DNA from: Maricaulis sp.
Lineage (GTDB): Bacteria; Pseudomonadota; Alphaproteobacteria; Caulobacterales; Maricaulaceae
Direction of reading: 5' to 3'
Assembly (NCBI RefSeq): GCF_017642925.1
Contig: NZ_JAEPOL010000019.1
Coordinates: 1 to 64,000, forward strand
Length of the DNA: 64,000 bases
A model generated the notes under the pieces. It was not told where the DNA came from, searched no databases, and was given only the letters and a program-made list of their open reading frames with translations. This document shows, one piece after another, positions 43,542 to 52,186 of the stretch (position 1 is its first letter; each line of letters starts with the position of its first letter). The translations under genes and the position numbers were made by a program.

Positions 43542-44783
43542 TTGTCTTTCTGGTTCAATATCGTCCTCTGGAAACGCATTCTCCTGGCCCTCGCGCTCGG
43601 CGCTGTGGCCGGCTATTTCGCCGGTGATGCTGTCGAACATCTGCGCTGGGTGGGCGATCTCTTCATCCGCCTGATCCGGATGCTGATCATCCCGCTGGTC
43701 TTCGTCACCCTGGTCTCGGGCGTGACGGCGATGAGCGATCCCAAACGGCTCGGTTCGATCGGCGGCAAGGCGATCGCGCTCTATCTCGCGACGACATTGT
43801 TCGCGATCCTGCTCGGTCTGGCGCTGGCTGCCGGGCTGCGGCCGGGTGACGGGATCGACCTGTCCGGGGCGACGCCGCAGGAATTGTCCGAGCCGATGGG
43901 GCTGACCGAACGCCTGCTGGCGATCGTGCCGGAAAACCCCTTCGCCGCCTTCGCCCAGGGCGACCTTCTGGCCGTGATCTTCTTCGCGCTGATGACCGGC
44001 ACCGGCATCCTGATCGGCGGCGAGAAGACGAAAGCGCTCAAATCCGCCTTCGACGCCGGTGCCGAGACCATGCTGAACGTCACCGGCATCGTCATGGAAT
44101 TCGCGCCCTTCGGCGTCTTCGCCCTGGTCGCCTGGGTGATGGGCACGAGCGGGCTCAGCGCCTTTGCCAATCTCTTCGTCCTGGCCGTGACCGTGGTGGC
44201 AGGCTGCCTCCTGCACATCGTCATCACGCACGCGCTGTTCGTGAAATTCCTCGCGCGCCTGCCGGTCATTCCCTTCCTGGGCGGGGTGCGCGAGGCCCAG
44301 CTGGTCGCCTTCTCGACCTCGTCGAGCTCGGCGACCCTGCCCTCGACCCTGTCGGCAGCCGAGCACAATCTGGGCATCAAGCCTGCCGTCGCCTCGTCCA
44401 TCCTGCCGCTGGGCGCGACCGTGAACATGGACGGTACCGCGCTCTACGTCGCCATCGTCGCTGTCTTCGCGGCCCAGGCTTTCGGTATTCCGCTGGAACT
44501 GCAGGACTATCTGCTGATCGCGCTGACCACCACGCTCGTGTCGATCGGTACGGCTTCGGTGCCCTCTGCCTCGCTCTTCCTGATCGCGGCCGTGCTGCAG
44601 ACGATCGGCATGACGCCGGAGCAGATCGCTCTCGTGGTCGGCTTCATCCTGCCCTTCGACCGGATTCTCGACATGACCCGCACCGTCACCAACGTCACCG
44701 GCGACCTCTGTGTCGCCACTGTCGTCGGCCGCTGGGAGGGCGAGATCGACGAAGAGGTCTACCGGGCCAAGCCGGTCGAATAA
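43542..44783 (+). CDS. dicarboxylate/amino acid:cation symporter (DAACS/GltP)
   Basis: 413 residues from a TTG start three bases after the deacylase stop. About eight membrane helices. The serine-rich re-entrant loop FSTSSSSATLPSTL and the NMDGTALY motif of the glutamate/aspartate transporter fold are present. It imports acidic or neutral amino acids with H+ or Na+. Its place between a D-aminoacylase and gamma-glutamyltransferase suggests it brings the released amino acid (for example glutamate) into the cytoplasm. Confidence 0.93.
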   Translation: MSFWFNIVLWKRILLALALGAVAGYFAGDAVEHLRWVGDLFIRLIRMLIIPLVFVTLVSGVTAMSDPKRLGSIGGKAIALYLATTLFAILLGLALAAGLRPGDGIDLSGATPQELSEPMGLTERLLAIVPENPFAAFAQGDLLAVIFFALMTGTGILIGGEKTKALKSAFDAGAETMLNVTGIVMEFAPFGVFALVAWVMGTSGLSAFANLFVLAVTVVAGCLLHIVITHALFVKFLARLPVIPFLGGVREAQLVAFSTSSSSATLPSTLSAAEHNLGIKPAVASSILPLGATVNMDGTALYVAIVAVFAAQAFGIPLELQDYLLIALTTTLVSIGTASVPSASLFLIAAVLQTIGMTPEQIALVVGFILPFDRILDMTRTVTNVTGDLCVATVVGRWEGEIDEEVYRAKPVE

Positions 44784-44821
44784 CCGCGTACCCAATCCGA
44801 CAATCCAGGGGACAAACCGCC

Positions 44822-46588
44822 ATGATGCCGTTTCTTCGTACGCTCTGCACCGCCACCCTGTGTGCCGCGACGCTCCTTCCGGCCGCGACCGGTCCGGCAG
44901 CGGCCCAGTCCTCGCTGCTCGACTATGGCAGCATCGTCCATCCGGTCGTCGACGAGGACGGAATGGTGGTCAGCCAGAACGAGATCGCCAGCCGTGTCGG
45001 TGCGGAAATCCTCGCGGCCGGCGGCAATGCTGTCGACGCGGCCATCGCCACCGGTTTCGCGCTCGCCGTCACCCTGCCGCGCGCCGGCAATCTGGGCGGC
45101 AGCGGCTACATGCTGGTCTACATCGCCGAGGAAGACCGGGTCCTGGCCCTCGACTACCGCTCGGCCGCACCGGCCGCCGCAACCGTCGAGATGTTTCTCG
45201 ACCGCCGCGGGCGGATCAATGATGAGGCCAATTACGGTCATCGCGCCGCCGCCGTCCCGGGAACTGTCGCCGGCTTCGCTGCGGTGCACGAACGGTACGG
45301 GGTGTTACCCTGGGCGGACCTTATTGCACCCGCTATGTCACTCGCACGGGACGGTATTGTCGTCTCAAGGGATCTCTCCGAAGCCCTGCAATGGGGCGAG
45401 CGCCGCCTGTCGAGTTCCGATGCCGCCCGGTCCGCCTTCTTCCATGCCGATGGCAGTCCCTACCGGTTCGGCGAGCGGCTGGTTCAGCCCGACCTCGCCT
45501 GGACGCTGCAGCGGCTTATGACGGCAGGCCCGCGCGATTTCTACGAAGGCGAGATTGCCCAACGGATTGTCGCGGACATGGAGCGCAATGGCGGGCTGAT
45601 CTCGATGGAGGATCTTGCGGCGTATGAAGCGCAATGGCGTGAACCGATCCGCACGACCTATCGCGGCCATGACGTCGTGACCATGCCGCCGTCGAGCTCG
45701 GGCGGGATCGCCCTGCTCCAGATGCTCAACATGCTGGAACATTTCAATCTCTCGGCGATGGGTGCAAACAGCGCCGCGACCCTGCACACCCTGTCGGAAG
45801 TGATGCAGCTCGCCTATGCCGACCGCACGCAATATCTCGGCGATCCGGACTATGTGCAGGTGCCGGTCGAGACGCTGATTTCCAAGGCCTATGCAGAGGA
45901 ACGCGTCAGCCACGTCTCACGCACGTCGGCATCGCCGGCCAGCGCCGTCTCGCCGGGTGATCCGCTCGCCTTCGAGAGCCCGGATACGACGCATTTCTCG
46001 GTCGCTGACTCCGCGGGCAATGTTGTCTCCAACACCTATACGCTGGGCTCGTCCTTCGGGTCGGGCGCTCTTGTCGAGGGCGCCGGTTTCCTGCTGGACA
46101 ACCAGATGAAGAATTTCGCCCTGCGCTCGCATCTCAATGATGTGCGCGGGATGCAGTCGAATGTCGCGAACCGGCTGGAGCCGGGCAAGCGCATGACGTC
46201 CAGCATGACACCCACCATCGTGTTCCGCGATGGCGAGCCCTATCTCGTTGTCGGAACGCCGGGCGGCTCCACCATCATCAATACGGTGCTGCAGGTGATC
46301 CTGAACGTGATCGACCACGACATGAATATTGCCGAGGCCGTGCAGGCGCCGCGTATTCACCAGAACTGGTATCCCGATGAGCTGGAAGTGGAGCCCGGCC
46401 TGTCGATCGACACGCTGCGCCTGCTGGGCAGCCTGGGCCATGAGATCGAGTTCTCCGACACGATCGGCAGCGCCCAGTGCATCCGCATTGCGGACGGCGT
46501 GTTCGAGGGCGCGGCAGATCCGCGGCGTCCCGACGCCCGGGCGGCCGGGGTCAGAAATGTCGGCACCCTGCCAGGCTATCGCTGGTAG
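44822..46588 (+). CDS. ggt: gamma-glutamyltransferase
   Basis: 588 residues with a signal peptide (to about residue 29), so periplasmic. The self-cleaving precursor site is Thr389 in PDTTHFSVAD, the nucleophile of the mature small subunit. Substrate-binding motifs AGNLGGSGYM, RAAAVPGTVAGF, PPSSSGGIALLQMLN and SSMTPTIVF are present. It cleaves gamma-glutamyl amides such as glutathione or poly-gamma-glutamate. Together with the upstream deacylase and symporter it would release glutamate or gamma-glutamyl acceptors for uptake. Confidence 0.94.
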   Translation: MMPFLRTLCTATLCAATLLPAATGPAAAQSSLLDYGSIVHPVVDEDGMVVSQNEIASRVGAEILAAGGNAVDAAIATGFALAVTLPRAGNLGGSGYMLVYIAEEDRVLALDYRSAAPAAATVEMFLDRRGRINDEANYGHRAAAVPGTVAGFAAVHERYGVLPWADLIAPAMSLARDGIVVSRDLSEALQWGERRLSSSDAARSAFFHADGSPYRFGERLVQPDLAWTLQRLMTAGPRDFYEGEIAQRIVADMERNGGLISMEDLAAYEAQWREPIRTTYRGHDVVTMPPSSSGGIALLQMLNMLEHFNLSAMGANSAATLHTLSEVMQLAYADRTQYLGDPDYVQVPVETLISKAYAEERVSHVSRTSASPASAVSPGDPLAFESPDTTHFSVADSAGNVVSNTYTLGSSFGSGALVEGAGFLLDNQMKNFALRSHLNDVRGMQSNVANRLEPGKRMTSSMTPTIVFRDGEPYLVVGTPGGSTIINTVLQVILNVIDHDMNIAEAVQAPRIHQNWYPDELEVEPGLSIDTLRLLGSLGHEIEFSDTIGSAQCIRIADGVFEGAADPRRPDARAAGVRNVGTLPGYRW

Positions 46589-46615
46589 GGCGCCGACAGG
46601 CGGGAGGGTCGGGGA

Positions 46616-46972
46616 TCAGCCCTTGTGGGCGATGGCTTCGATCTCGATCAGCGCGTCGCCGGCCAGCAGGCCGGACACCACCGTCGAACGGGTCGGGAAG
46701 GGTTCGGCGAAACGCGCGCGATAAACGGCGTTGAACTCACCCGCCAGCGCGGCATCGGTCAGCCAGACGGTGGTCTTCACGACATCGTTCAGCGTCATGC
46801 CGTGCCGGGCGAGAACCGCGGCCAGATTGTCGATGGCCCGGCTTGCCTGTTCGGTCATCCCGCCGGCGACCATTTTACCGTCATCGCCGCGCGGCAGCTG
46901 GCCGGATATGAACAGCAGGCCCGCCGCTTCGCGTGTGGGGCTAAGGGGTGGCGGCAAGGGTTTTGACGTCAT
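46616..46972 (-). CDS. RidA family enamine/imine deaminase
   Basis: 118 residues from ATG 46972, overlapping the end of the dehydrogenase gene by 32 bases. The RidA core LLFISGQLPRGDDGKMVAGGMTEQASRAIDNLAAVLARHGMTLNDVVKTTVWLTD and the C-terminal RSTVVSGLLAGDALIEIEAIA carry the Arg and Glu that hydrolyse 2-imino acids. Coupled to an FAD amino-acid dehydrogenase, which makes imino acids, this is a logical pair. Confidence 0.9.
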   Translation of the reverse strand: MTSKPLPPPLSPTREAAGLLFISGQLPRGDDGKMVAGGMTEQASRAIDNLAAVLARHGMTLNDVVKTTVWLTDAALAGEFNAVYRARFAEPFPTRSTVVSGLLAGDALIEIEAIAHKG

Positions 46973-48218
46973 GAGGGGCGTGTCCTTCTGATACCGGGTC
47001 GAAATCGGGTGCAATCTGGCGGGCCAGCCGCTCGCCGGACCCCATCGCCAGGGTCCAGCCCAGCATGCCGTGCCCGACATTGTAGGCGAGCGCCGGGCCG
47101 GCCTGTCCGATGCAGGGCAATGAGTTTGGCGTCATCGGCCGCAACCCGGCCCAGAAGCTCGAAGCGTCATCAAAGGCGGCAGCCTGCGGCAGCGAGGCCC
47201 TTGCGTGCTGTAGCAGCGTGTTGAGCCGGGCCGGGTCCGGATCGGCCGAACGCCAGCCGAGATCGGCCAGTCCCGCGACGCGGATGCGGCCGTCCAGCCG
47301 GGTAAAGACAAGCCGCCGGGTCGTATCTGTCAGGCTGACCGTCGGCGCGGCCTCACCGGGCGGGGCGGTCAGCGAGTAGCCTTTCATCGGCATGACCGGG
47401 ATCGAGACGCCGAAGGGGCGCAGCAGGCGGCGCGCATCGGCACCGGCGCACACGACGGCCATGTCGGCCTTCACAGCCTGGCCGTCGGTGCACAGCAGCG
47501 CCTGGCTCGATGCCGTGCTGACCTCGCTGACGGTGGCGTCGAAGATCACCCGCACACCGTAGCGCGCCTGCAGCAGCTCGAGCATGTTGCTGGAAAAGCG
47601 GAAGGAGTCGCCGACCGCTTCATCCGGCGTGTAGATGATGCCGACCGGCCGGTCCGGCGCTGCGTCGAGCGCCGGTTCGATCGCGCGGGCCTCGTCATAG
47701 GTCAGGGCCTGCTGGGCCGCCGGTCCGACATTCTTCATTCCCATCACGCGGCGCGCCGCGGCAAAGGCGGTTTCGGTGTGATAGAGGTGCATCTTGCCGC
47801 GCACCGCATAGCCGAAATCAAGATCGTGTGTGGCCAGCAGGCTGGCCATCTGCAGCCGGGACTCCAGTCCCAGCTCGAGGGCTGCGAGCGTGTTGCGCTT
47901 GAACCGCCCGGCGGTGCAGTTGCGCAGAAAGGCCAGCAGCCAGCGCAGATAGTCCGGGTCGAGGCTCAAGCGCATGCGGAAGGCTTCGCTGCGGCCGAGA
48001 AGCAGGCCGGGCATGTCGCGGAACAGGCGCGGATTGGCGAGGGCGTCCGTGTAGAGATAGCTCAGCTGAGCCCCGTTCGCGTAGGACGCGCCGCGACCGG
48101 CGGATTCGCGACCGTCGATCACGGTGACATCCAGCCCGCGCCTGGCCAGGGCATAGGCGGTCGCCACACCGACCACGCCGGCACCGATAATGGCCACGGA
48201 TTTCAGCGTGCGCGTCAT
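46941..48218 (-). CDS. FAD-dependent D-amino-acid dehydrogenase (DadA-like)
   Basis: 425 residues. The N-terminal Rossmann motif VAIIGAGVVGVATAYALARRG, GASYANGAQLSY (typical of DadA), VVCAGADARRLL and the C-terminal GLRPMTPNSLPCIGQ...YNVGHGMLGWTLA are all DadA-family features. It oxidises D-amino acids to keto acids and ammonia via an imine and passes electrons to quinones. It faces the D-aminoacylase/symporter/ggt operon; with RidA it probably completes breakdown of the amino acids they supply. Confidence 0.9.
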   Translation of the reverse strand: MTRTLKSVAIIGAGVVGVATAYALARRGLDVTVIDGRESAGRGASYANGAQLSYLYTDALANPRLFRDMPGLLLGRSEAFRMRLSLDPDYLRWLLAFLRNCTAGRFKRNTLAALELGLESRLQMASLLATHDLDFGYAVRGKMHLYHTETAFAAARRVMGMKNVGPAAQQALTYDEARAIEPALDAAPDRPVGIIYTPDEAVGDSFRFSSNMLELLQARYGVRVIFDATVSEVSTASSQALLCTDGQAVKADMAVVCAGADARRLLRPFGVSIPVMPMKGYSLTAPPGEAAPTVSLTDTTRRLVFTRLDGRIRVAGLADLGWRSADPDPARLNTLLQHARASLPQAAAFDDASSFWAGLRPMTPNSLPCIGQAGPALAYNVGHGMLGWTLAMGSGERLARQIAPDFDPVSEGHAPHDVKTLAATP

Positions 48219-48435
48219 GCCGTGTTCGGTCCCGCTTGTCGTGTGCGGGCAGGGGCCGGTCCGGGTGGCCGGCTGTCAGGACATGAGCGCGCGTGCATGG
48301 TTCTTTCCGGCACGGGGTTGAAGCATATCCTGACCATAGAAAGTGCGCCGTGTCTTCGGCCACTTCATATTCGGGCAGGGGCCATAACGCCGGTGCATAC
48401 CCCCGCTGACGCGCCTGCTCAGACCTGTCCGGAGG

Positions 48436-48807
48436 CTAGTGCCGGTGTGCCGGGCGGCCGGCCGCGGTAATCCAGGCGGCGCCGTGCGACAGGGCCAGGC
48501 CGCTGGCGCCAATCACCGTGATGACGCGTTCGGTCAGTTCGGAAATCCCGGCCAGCGCGCCGAAGAAGAGCAGCGCAAGTCCCGTGATCGCAAGGCCACG
48601 CAGGGCGATGCCGCGCATCCCGCCCGGCCAGCGCCGCATGGCGTTGAGACTGACCAGAAGCGCCAGGCCCGCCAGGGCGAGGTGGATACGCTCATCCTCC
48701 ATCCAGACCAGCGCCGGACCCAGCGAAATGAGGAAGGGCAGGGCCAGACAGTGCACAAGGCAAAGGCCTGAAAGGGCGATCCCGACGGCGTCCTGGCTAC
48801 GGCGCAT
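48436..48807 (-). CDS. MerC domain-containing membrane protein
   Basis: 123 residues, four predicted membrane segments. The MerC start GIALSGLCLVHCLALPFLI carries the paired cysteines (CLVHC) that bind soft metals. Not part of a mer operon: it diverges from a zinc-uptake operon across one Zur-like box. Such MerC homologues have been linked to zinc starvation regulons, so a zinc-related role is more likely here than mercury transport. The tail ends in PAHRH. Confidence 0.82.
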   Translation of the reverse strand: MRRSQDAVGIALSGLCLVHCLALPFLISLGPALVWMEDERIHLALAGLALLVSLNAMRRWPGGMRGIALRGLAITGLALLFFGALAGISELTERVITVIGASGLALSHGAAWITAAGRPAHRH

Positions 48808-48859
48808 GTATTTCCCTCCCGGGTGACAAAAAAGACATGAGTGGACCCCTTGAGCACGC

Positions 48860-48882
48860 GATATGTTACATAATAACGTATC
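48860..48882. promoter_or_regulatory. Zur box between merC-like gene and zinc operon
   Basis: A 23-base imperfect palindrome: GATATGTTA (48860-48868) against TAACGTATC (48874-48882), eight of nine arm pairs matching, with core GTTA-N5-TAAC. This fits Zur boxes of proteobacteria. It is 53 bases upstream of merC-like and 47 upstream of the DUF2796 gene, and would repress both when zinc is ample. Confidence 0.75.
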
Positions 48883-48929
48883 CTCGAGCGATCAACGGCG
48901 CTCGTCGCGAATTCGCAGGGAGATGTGCA

Positions 48930-49499
48930 GTGGGACCGAATATTCTGGTGCTTGCCGGCGCCGTAATGGCCTCGTCAGGGCTACATACGGGTGACACAGG
49001 TGCTACACAGACGGCACATGAAGATCACGATGCGCATCATGGTCACGCGGATCATGACGGGCATGAGGAACACGAAGCGCATGTCCACGGTGTCGGCCAT
49101 CTGGGCGTCGCCGTCGAAACGGATGGACGGGTCGAGGCCGAGTTCGAGACGCCGGGCTATAATCTGTTCGGTTTCGAGCGCGAGCCGCGCGATGCGGACG
49201 AGGCGCGTCTCGTCAGCGAGGCCCGGTCCAGCCTCCTGGCCGAGGGCGTGGTGCTGCGGCTCGACCGCGATGCGGGCTGTGCCTTTCTGGGCGGCGAGAT
49301 CGCCGATACCGGCTATCAAGACATCCGGGTGACCTACCGGTTCGAGTGCGCGCAACCGCAGCGTCTGCGCCGGATCGGTACGGGCCTTTTCGAGATGTTC
49401 GAACGGTTCGAGACGATAGAGGCGGTGCTGGTGTCGCCGGACCGGCAGGCCGGTTTCGATCTGACGCCGGCATCTCCGGACCATCGTCTGGCACCATGA
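48930..49499 (+). CDS. His-rich zinc uptake protein, DUF2796 (ZrgA-like)
   Basis: 189 residues from GTG 48930 (GGGAGA upstream). After a short N-terminal hydrophobic stretch comes a His/Asp-rich cluster (about residues 28-53, HEDHDAHHGHADHDGHEEHEAHVHG), a metal-binding stretch. The DUF2796 domain follows (GVGHLGVAVETDGRVEAEFETPGYNLFGFEREPR; C at DAGCAFLGGE). Periplasmic zinc capture for the ABC transporter encoded next is likely. It overlaps the ATPase gene by ATGA. Confidence 0.86.
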   Translation: MGPNILVLAGAVMASSGLHTGDTGATQTAHEDHDAHHGHADHDGHEEHEAHVHGVGHLGVAVETDGRVEAEFETPGYNLFGFEREPRDADEARLVSEARSSLLAEGVVLRLDRDAGCAFLGGEIADTGYQDIRVTYRFECAQPQRLRRIGTGLFEMFERFETIEAVLVSPDRQAGFDLTPASPDHRLAP

Positions 49500-50197
49500 C
49501 GGTCCCGGCTGTCCGTATCCGCGACCTGGTTTTCGCCTGGCCGGGCGGGCCGTCGGTGCTGGAGATCGACCGGTTCGAGATGGCCGCGGGAGAGGCGGTT
49601 TTCCTCGCCGGGGCTTCGGGCAGCGGCAAGAGCACGCTGCTCGGTCTGATCGCCGGGATCACGCCCTGCCGAGAGGGCGAGATTTGCGTCCTGGGCACGC
49701 GCATGGACCCGGATCGTCCCGCCCGGCGCGATGCCCTGCGCGCGGCGCAGCTGGGCATCGTCTTCCAGCTGTTCAATCTCGTGCCCTATCTCAGCCCGCT
49801 GGAGAATGTCCTTTTGCCGCTGCGCTTTTCGGCGGCGAGGGCTGCGCGGTTGAAGCAGGACGGGACGGATCCGCACACCGAGGCGCACCGTCTGCTCGAC
49901 GCGCTGGGGCTGGATGCCGGCAGCCTGACCCGCCGGGTCACGGCGTTGAGCGTGGGACAGCAGCAGCGTGTGGCGGCAGCCCGGGCGCTGATCGGCCGGC
50001 CGGGTCTGGTCATTGCGGACGAGCCGACTTCGGCGCTTGACCAGGATGCCCGCGACGCCTTCCTCTCCCTGCTGACCGCGGAGTGCCGCAAGTCCGGCGC
50101 GGCGCTGCTGTTCGTCAGTCATGACCGCACCCTGGCGGACCGCTTCGACCGGCAGATCGAACTGGCGGAGATCAATCGCGCGAGGCAGGCGGCATGA
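49496..50197 (+). CDS. ABC transporter ATPase (zinc operon, LolD/MacB-like)
   Basis: 233 residues from ATG 49496. Walker A GASGSGKST, Q-loop in FQLFNLVPYL, signature LSVGQQQR (in place of LSGGQQQR), Walker B LVIADEPTSALD and the switch His in SHD are present. This is the FtsX-partner subtype of ABC ATPase. It pairs with the permease that starts inside its stop codon (ATGA). Confidence 0.92.
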   Translation: MTVPAVRIRDLVFAWPGGPSVLEIDRFEMAAGEAVFLAGASGSGKSTLLGLIAGITPCREGEICVLGTRMDPDRPARRDALRAAQLGIVFQLFNLVPYLSPLENVLLPLRFSAARAARLKQDGTDPHTEAHRLLDALGLDAGSLTRRVTALSVGQQQRVAAARALIGRPGLVIADEPTSALDQDARDAFLSLLTAECRKSGAALLFVSHDRTLADRFDRQIELAEINRARQAA

Positions 50198-51453
50198 GCG
50201 CGTCCCTCCTGACCCTGGCCTGGAAAAGCCTGGCCAATCGCGGCGTCTCGGTGGCGCTGACGATCCTGTCCATCGTGCTCGCGGTGATGCTGTTTCTGGG
50301 GGTGGAGAAGATCCGCACCGGTGTGCGGGCGAGCTTCGATTCCACCATTTCCGACACCGATCTGATTGTCGGTGCGCGCGGCGGGGCGATCAATCTCCTG
50401 CTCTATTCGGTCTTCCGCCTGGGCGACCCGACCGCGAATATCGGCTGGGATACCTATCAGCTGATTGCCTCGGCGCCGGATGTCGAGTGGACCGTTCCCA
50501 TTTCGCTGGGCGACAGTCATCGCGGCTACCGGGTCGTGGGCACGACACAGGCCTATTTCGAGCACTACCGTTATGGCCGCAGCCAGCCGCTGGCGCTGGC
50601 CGACGGCCGGGTCTTCGACGGAACCCATGAAGTGGTGCTGGGCGCGGAAGTGGCCCGCCAGCTCGACTATGGCCTGGGCGGGTTTATCCGGCTGTCGCAC
50701 GGGATCGGCGATGTCAGCTTTGCCGAGCATTCAGGCCATGATTTCGAGATTGTCGGCATTCTCGCGCCGACGGGTACGCCCGTGGACCGGTCTGTCCATG
50801 TCTCGCTGGAGAGTATCGAGGCAATCCATGTCGGCTGGGAGAGTGGCGCGCCACCGTCCGGGGGCGCTGTGCACGAAACGTCTGACCCCGATACGCTCGA
50901 GCCCGACAGCATCACGGCGATCCTGGTCGGGGTGAACTCGCCGATCCGGGTGCTGGGCCTGCAAAGGCAGATCAACACCTATCAGGGCGAGGCGCTGAGC
51001 GCGATCATGCCGGGCGTGGCGCTGTCGCAGCTCTGGCAGGTGATCGGGGCCGGCGAGACGGCGTTCAAGGCGATCTCGCTGCTGGTTGTCGTGGTCGGCA
51101 TGACCGGCATCCTCACCGCCCTGTCGGCCGGGCTCAACGAACGCCGCCGCGAGATGGCGGTGTTGCGGGCGACCGGTGCGCGGCCGCGCGATATCTTTGC
51201 CCTGCTGATCCTGGAAGCCGCGTCGCTGGCGGCCGCCGGTGCCGTGATCGGCATTCTCCTGGCGCAGATCGGCTTTGCCATCATCGCCCGTGGTGTTGCC
51301 ACACGCTACGGCCTCGACCTGGCCGGCGGGCCGGGCCTGACCGAAATCCTTGTCCTCGGGGCCGTCACCCTGGCCGGCGCGCTGCTGGGCGCATGGCCGG
51401 CCTGGCGGGCACAGCGCAATGCGCTGGCCGACGGCCTGTCCATCCGTTTGTGA
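50194..51453 (+). CDS. FtsX-like ABC permease (zinc operon)
   Basis: 419 residues: one N-terminal helix (about 15-35), a large periplasmic domain (about 40-285), then three helices near the C-terminus (LLVVVVGMTGILTALSAG, LLILEAASLAAAGAVIGILLAQIG, ILVLGAVTLAGALLGAW). RRREMAVLRATGARPRDIFALLILE is the FtsX/MacB C-terminal signature. It is mechanistically a periplasm-acting pump rather than a classical importer, which is unusual for zinc uptake. Co-transcribed with DUF2796, ATPase and DUF3299 genes. Confidence 0.9.
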   Translation: MSASLLTLAWKSLANRGVSVALTILSIVLAVMLFLGVEKIRTGVRASFDSTISDTDLIVGARGGAINLLLYSVFRLGDPTANIGWDTYQLIASAPDVEWTVPISLGDSHRGYRVVGTTQAYFEHYRYGRSQPLALADGRVFDGTHEVVLGAEVARQLDYGLGGFIRLSHGIGDVSFAEHSGHDFEIVGILAPTGTPVDRSVHVSLESIEAIHVGWESGAPPSGGAVHETSDPDTLEPDSITAILVGVNSPIRVLGLQRQINTYQGEALSAIMPGVALSQLWQVIGAGETAFKAISLLVVVVGMTGILTALSAGLNERRREMAVLRATGARPRDIFALLILEAASLAAAGAVIGILLAQIGFAIIARGVATRYGLDLAGGPGLTEILVLGAVTLAGALLGAWPAWRAQRNALADGLSIRL

Positions 51454-51461
51454 GGTCCATC

Positions 51462-52175
51462 ATGTCTTCGATCCGCATCTACCTGCTTCCCGTTCTTCTG
51501 CTCGCCGCCTGCGGTGCCAGTCCCAGCGGTGCCGACCCCTCGCCCGGCACCGAAGCCGCGGCGGCGGGCAGTTCCCGGGCGGTGGAAGCCGTGCAGCCGG
51601 AGCCGCAGGACGAAGAGGCCGAGGAGCCTGCCGCCGGGCCTGGCGCGCAATCCGCCGCCGAGGCGGACGACGAAGCGCCGCTGCGGGCAACACCGCCGCC
51701 GCCCGGTCCCGACTTTCCGCCGCCGGACGAGAATGGCGTCATCACCATCAACTGGGACGATCTCCTGCCTGAGGGCGAGCTGGAGCGGATCGAGCAGCTC
51801 TACAACTCGGCCTATGCGACGATGGAGATCAATCATTTCGGCGGCCAGATGCAGCAGATCGGCACGTTCAATGTCGAGCCGGCGCTGATCGGCCAGACGG
51901 TGCGCATGCCCGGCTTCATCCTGCCGCTGGACTATCAGCCCGGTGGCGCGATCGACGAGTTTCTGCTGGTGCCCTATTTCGGCGCCTGCATTCACACCCC
52001 GCCGCCGCCGCCCAACCAGATCGTCTATGTCACGCTGGACGAACCGCTGCGGGTCGAGCGCTTGTGGGATCCGGTCTGGGTGACGGGCGAGCTGTCCTCG
52101 GACCGGCACATGAACGGGCTGGGCGACGCAGCCTACACAATGCGCCTGATCAGTCACGAGCCCTATCGGGACTAA
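51462..52175 (+). CDS. DUF3299 lipoprotein (zinc operon)
   Basis: 237 residues from ATG 51462 (GAGG upstream). Lipobox LLAACG, so lipid-anchored, then an Ala/Glu/Pro-rich linker to about residue 90. The DUF3299 domain has ITINWDDLLPEGE, GFILPLDYQPGGAIDEFLLVPYFGACIHTPPPPPNQIVYV and VWVTGEL. The CIHTPPPPPNQ segment with Cys and His may be metal-related. DUF3299 plus DUF2796, ATPase and permease is the make-up of the Vibrio zrg-type zinc system as I recall it. Confidence 0.86.
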   Translation: MSSIRIYLLPVLLLAACGASPSGADPSPGTEAAAAGSSRAVEAVQPEPQDEEAEEPAAGPGAQSAAEADDEAPLRATPPPPGPDFPPPDENGVITINWDDLLPEGELERIEQLYNSAYATMEINHFGGQMQQIGTFNVEPALIGQTVRMPGFILPLDYQPGGAIDEFLLVPYFGACIHTPPPPPNQIVYVTLDEPLRVERLWDPVWVTGELSSDRHMNGLGDAAYTMRLISHEPYRD

Positions 52176-52186
52176 TCCACGGCGCC

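Noticed and set aside
41856-44795. A near-1000-codon antisense open frame across the deacylase and symporter genes
   Set aside because: It crosses two well-supported genes on the plus strand, has the Arg/Asp/Gly-rich composition of a shadow frame, and matches no family.
48436-48807. Mercury resistance operon
   Set aside because: Only a MerC-like gene is present, without merR, merA, merT or merP; the Zur box points to zinc.
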